Below are positions 59,812 through 64,000 of a stretch of 64,000 bases of DNA, one piece after another. The translations under genes were made by a program, and so were the position numbers. The stretch is from assembly GCF_907165205.1 (NCBI RefSeq), contig NC_058189.1, positions 52,230,270-52,294,269 on the forward strand. The letters run 5' to 3'. The notes under the pieces were generated by a model. The model saw only the letters and a program-made list of their open reading frames with translations. It was not told the origin of the DNA and made no database searches. The DNA comes from Coccinella septempunctata. Its lineage: Eukaryota; Arthropoda; Insecta; Coleoptera; Coccinellidae. Position 1 is the first letter of the stretch; each line of letters starts with the position of its first letter.

Positions 59812-62375
59812 ATGGGGCCTCCTAAGAAAAGTAGTAAAAGTGAAAAATCGAAAAAACGTAAAAGAGAAGAAGACGATTTATGGAATTACGAGGAGGATGA
59901 TACAAATGATGCCGGTGATGAAGCTGCTGTTCCTAATGCTGCTGCAAGGGATGCAGAAAAAAATGATCAGAATATTGATGAAGATGAATTTGGAGCTAAA
60001 GATTACCGCTCACAAATGTCCCTCAAACCGGATAATTTATCACGTCCACTTTGGGTTGCCCCTAACGGGCATATATTTCTTGAGTCATTTTCTCCAGTTT
60101 ACAAACATGCACATGACTTTCTTATTGCTATATCGGAACCTGTTTGTCGACCTGAACATATTCATGAATACAAACTTACTGCTTATTCCCTGTATGCAGC
60201 TGTGAGTGTTGGACTTCAAACTAATGATATTATTGAGTACTTAAAACGGTTGAGTAAAACTAGTATTCCTGAAGGAATTATTGAATTCATCAAGCTCTGT
60301 ACTCTTTCTTATGGAAAAGTGAAATTAGTTTTGAAACACAATAAATATTTTGTTGAGAGTCCCCATCCAGAAGTACTTCAAAAGTTGTTGAAAGATCCTG
60401 TTATTCAGGAATGTAGATTGAGAAAAAATGTTGAGAATGAGGAGGAAGATCTAATTACTCAGGTAAGCATTGACTGTTTTTTCAAGATAAGTTTTTATAG
60501 TTGGTTCATTTGTGAATGGTGAATGAGAAATAAAATGAGCTCATCATAGAGTCCATTATTTTCTAGGTACAGGAGAAGAAAAATGTACCTAGCTTTGGTG
60601 TAAAATCAGGACCTTCAGAACAAACATCAGAGGAAGCTAGTACAAGTGTTCCAGAAGATATTACAAATTTCTACGATAAAATGGATAATGAAGATGATGA
60701 GGAGGAAAGTACTCTACAGACAGTTTCTTTTGAAGTCAATCAAGAAAAAATAGAAGTTATTCAGAAAAGATGTATTGAATTAGAACATCCACTTTTAGCA
60801 GAATACGATTTTAGAAATGATACTGTTAATCCTGACATCAAAGTAGATTTGAGACCATCAGCAGTTCTAAGACCTTATCAGGAAAAAAGTTTGAGAAAGA
60901 TGTTCGGAAATGGGAGAGCTAGGTCTGGGGTCATTGTCCTACCTTGTGGGGCTGGTAAATCTTTAGTTGGAGTTACAGCATGTTGCACTGTTCGTAAACG
61001 TGCTCTAGTTCTATGTAATTCTGGAGTTTCAGTAGAACAGTGGAAACAGCAATTCAAAATGTGGTCTACAGCAGATGATAGCATGATATGTCGTTTTACA
61101 TCTGAAGCTAAAGATAAACCAATGGGTTGTAGTATTTTAGTTACAACATATTCAATGATAACTCACACTCAAAGAAGATCTTGGGAAGCTGAACAAACTA
61201 TGAAATGGTTACAAGAGCAAGAATGGGGTATTATGGTTCTAGATGAAGTACATACTATACCAGCAAAAATGTTCAGGAGAGTTTTAACAATTGTACAATC
61301 TCACTGTAAATTGGGACTTACTGCAACCCTTCTTCGTGAAGACGATAAAATTGCTGACTTGAATTTTTTAATTGGTCCAAAATTATATGAAGCAAATTGG
61401 TTGGAACTTCAAAAACGAGGTTTCATTGCAAGAGTACAGTGTGCTGAAGTTTGGTGTCCTATGACACAAGAGTTTTATAGGGAATATTTAATGTGTAAAA
61501 CAAGTAAACGAATGTTATTATATGTCATGAACCCTAGCAAATTCAGAGCAACTCAATATCTCATTCGCTATCATGAAAGAAGGGGCGACAAAACAATAGT
61601 CTTCTCAGATAATGTCTTTGCTTTGAAGCATTATGCTATAAAAATGAATAAACCATACATTTATGGTCCAACATCGCAAGGAGAAAGGATACAGATTTTA
61701 CAGAATTTCAAATTCAATCCAAAGGTAAATACGATATTTGTGAGCAAAGTGGCTGATACATCTTTTGACCTGCCTGAAGCTAATGTACTGATTCAAATTT
61801 CATCCCATGGTGGTTCAAGAAGGCAAGAAGCTCAGAGATTAGGTAGAATTTTGAGAGCCAAGAAAGGGGCAATTGCTGAGGAATATAATGCCTTTTTCTA
61901 TACCCTAGTTTCACAAGATACGATGGAAATGGCTTATTCGAGGAAAAGACAAAGATTCTTAGTGAATCAAGGATACAGTTATAAAGTAATCACTAAATTA
62001 TCTGGTATGGAGGAGGAACAAGATCTGTTGTATAAAACAAGAGAAGAGCAAGGACAACTGTTACAGCAGGTGAAGAAACTTTTTTTTAATATCTTGATTC
62101 AACAGCTTAAGTTGAAAGCACATAAAATTTATCTTTAATCATGTATAAAGGTATCATAACATATTGGTTTAATACATTTTTTTCAGGTACTTGCTGCTAG
62201 TGATATTGATTGCGAAGATGAAAGGATGCCAGGAGAGGGAGGAAGAAATGTAGCATCTGGAAGTAGAAAAGTTGGACACATGGGATCGATGTCTGGTGCA
62301 GATGATGCAGTATATTATGAATTCAAAAAATCGTCTACGAATAAGCATCCTCTGTTCAAGAAATTCCGATATTAA
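59812..62375 (+). CDS. ERCC3: TFIIH helicase/translocase XPB (haywire)
   Basis: Three exons, 59812-60462, 60567-62069 and 62187-62375, in phase, give 780 residues (human 782). The start is lysine-rich (MGPPKKSSKSEKSKKRKR). The N-terminal domain contains PLWVAPNGHIFLESFSPVYK, then a DNA-damage recognition region. The helicase core has Walker A PCGAGKS (343-349), DEVH (443-446), TATLLRED with the RED motif (474-476) and motif VI QRLGRILRAK (from 640). The C terminus matches the family (GSMSGADDAVYYEFKKS, HPLFKKFRY). XPB is the ATP-dependent DNA translocase of TFIIH, needed for promoter opening and nucleotide excision repair. All key residues are intact. AATAAA at 62415-62420. Confidence 0.97.
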
Positions 62376-62420
62376 ATACTAATGTTATTTTCTCATTTTG
62401 ATATAATAGTAAGTAATAAA

Positions 62421-63170
62421 GTTGAGTTTTGTATAAGTTGCATTTTATCTTTTTTTTTACTTGAAATCACATGTGCAACAAGATTAAAAGCTTAAACCTT
62501 CAAACCTTCAAAAAGCTTCGGTAGAGCCCAGCTCTTCATAGTTTTTGAAAACTCCCATTAAAACACCAAAAATCTTCATCCTCGATGTAAACAGATGACT
62601 TGGTACTAACTCCAGTTACAAAAGTTCACACCAGGTGGCGCACCGAAGATTAATCTAAATAAAGGAAACCTAGCTCTTTAAGCATCTTCCGAAACGAAAA
62701 TATCTACTGAAAAATTTCCCAAATATCCTCTGGATGTAGCTGCGATTTGGGCTCGAAATTTCAAAAACCCGAAAACGGCTGAATAGATTCTGACAAAAAT
62801 CCATAGGCTGGATCACGCTTCAAATAAGCACCAATGTACAAAATTTCACAGCGATAAATTTAAAATTGCGAATCTTACCCTCAACAATTATTTTCAAAAG
62901 TTTGAATGACTTGAAAACGTTTTTCCGTTTTCACCAAAAAAAATCAAACAACATTTCTGTTGATATGTCATGGTTTCAGTAGAAACCATCAAAGATATTT
63001 GAATGCATGTGATGTTTGCTAATTGGTTGTTATGAATACTGTTCATTGTGATTTTGACCAGTATTTCTCTGATTATGCAACATCCATTACGCTGAGAACT
63101 CAAACAAAAATCTCTCTCCTTATTTGAAATGAAGATGCAGAATAGGTGGAAAATACTCATTCAATGCCTT
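62421..63170. other. Interval between ERCC3 and CHTF8 last exon
   Basis: Should contain the CHTF8 promoter and first exon, but I could not identify a coding start with a matching splice phase. Confidence 0.4.
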
Positions 63171-63176
63171 TTTCAG

Positions 63177-63471
63177 ATCCACAAAAGATGAAAACCATGA
63201 TTGGTCCATTTTGGAATTACAAGGTGATATCAAATCCCATTCAGAATCTAATCTAGAGAACCAATTCATAGGTGACTTGCATTTCACCAAATCAGGCGTA
63301 CCCATATTGATAATTGGCCATCATTTGTTATATGGTAAAGAGGTACCACTTGAAAAACCATTTGTAGTCTTGGAAAAGAAGACTGAGGACCACAATACTG
63401 AATATATCGTCAAAACCATTATAAGAAAACGAATTATATTCAAGACTAGGCCTAAACCAATAGTGAAGTGA
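63177..63471 (+). CDS. CHTF8: Chromosome transmission fidelity protein 8 homolog, last exon
   Basis: The acceptor TTTTTCAG ends at 63176 and the exon begins after two bases of a codon. The frame reads STKDENHDWSILELQGDIKS, then FIGDLHFTKSGVPILIIGHH, LLYGKEVPLEKPFVVLEK and RIIFKTRPKPIVK to the stop at 63469-63471. W-x-x-x-ELQG, G-L/D-H-x-T-x-x-G-x-P-x-L-I-x-GHH and the final KTRPKPI are specific to Ctf8. It is a small subunit of the alternative clamp loader CTF18-DCC1-CTF8, which loads PCNA for sister-chromatid cohesion. About the last 97 residues are here; 10-20 N-terminal residues must come from an upstream exon not found. Confidence 0.88.
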
Positions 63472-63702
63472 ATATACTGAAAATTTATAATGATCTTGTT
63501 ACCAAGAATCTTTTGATACCAAACAATTCAATATTCAATATTTTCATGGATATTAAAATTGCTGATATATTTTAATAATTATATGATCAGTCCTCAACTT
63601 GTTAATTGAATACTCCTAATGCCTGTTTGCACCGTTTTAGATTTAAGGTAAGCTTAACTTTAAGTCATATTTCAGTGACTGATATGGTAACTTCTATATC
63701 AT

Positions 63703-64000
63703 CATTCATTCATTCACTGGTGTATCCCGTTAGCGAGAATAAATCTACAAAAAGACATAAAAAAAGAACAGACTTATAATCTCTTAGGTCTAATTGCGAC
63801 TGTGTGCCTTCCTGTGACTGAAGAGACCCAACCGTGACCTACAGATCCTTCCACACTCTGGGCATGGATAGTCACCAACCAGATCTGGCCGCCGCTGTAT
63901 CCTTCTCGAGTCTCAATTATAACTGTGTACCAAAGACCTCCACTGTGACCTGTCTAACGCCGGTTGTCCCCAGCTATGATTGGCATTAACTGATTTTAGG
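63703..64000 (-). mobile_element. Second copy of ATTC-tailed non-LTR element, 3' end, runs off window
   Basis: Begins with ATTC repeats at 63703-63715 and matches the element at 30989-33190 base by base with scattered changes. On the minus strand it encodes LDRSQWRSLVH (Gln where the other copy has a stop), a stop of its own, and a C2H2 finger CPECGRICRSRLGLFSHRKAH, ending at 63790-63792. Its 5' part continues beyond 64000. Confidence 0.85.

Noticed and set aside
63136..63176. Start exon for CHTF8 at ATGCAGAATAG with donor GTGGAA
   Set aside because: It would need a 30-base intron, below the size that insect spliceosomes normally use, and lacks the expected M-x-I-x-I start.

Overview
This is insect nuclear DNA: AT-rich, with short GT-AG introns (about 55-330 bp in the compact genes), AATAAA signals, Tc1/mariner, P-like and hAT-like elements, and single-copy genes conserved from insects to mammals. 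The repeat style suggests a beetle, possibly a ladybird, but that is an impression rather than a demonstration. No prokaryotic gene, rRNA, tRNA or CRISPR array was recognised. The window has two halves. Bases 1 to about 46,600 are a repeat-rich region with one convincing host exon, at 39,401-39,836 on the minus strand. It encodes a signal peptide and the start of a ligand-binding domain that resembles the insect NMDA receptor subunit 2 family. Its splice donor points to lower coordinates and no further exon was found down to base 1, so most of this half may be its first intron. The rest is dead or non-autonomous elements: a Harbinger-like fragment, two Tc1-like transposase pseudogenes, a full-length but broken mariner with both ends, a P-like element with a split THAP domain, four different non-LTR retrotransposon fragments, a five-copy 1.2-kb family that still carries an intron-split helix-turn-helix exon of its lost transposase, several long-inverted-repeat (foldback) families with CAGGG termini and TA target duplications, and nested insertions up to three levels deep. 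A 1.5-kb element at 14,534-16,049 carries a broken copy of an insect-wide protein family that has no assigned function known to me. Bases 46,600-63,500 are a compact cluster of six host genes: LRRC59 (+), DCAF11/WDR23 (-), ANAPC4 (+), EMC8/9 (-), ERCC3/XPB (+) and CHTF8 (+, first exon not found). Neighbours alternate between convergent and divergent pairs. They serve ER protein handling (LRRC59, EMC8), ubiquitin ligases (DCAF11 for CUL4-DDB1, ANAPC4 for the APC/C), TFIIH transcription and repair (XPB) and cohesion clamp loading (CHTF8). They share housekeeping status, not a pathway. A 1,472-bp transposon with a perfect 8-bp target duplication sits between the divergent DCAF11 and ANAPC4 starts, and a 207-bp multi-hairpin element lies about 320 bp upstream of LRRC59. 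The window ends inside a second copy of the non-LTR family seen at 31-33 kb.
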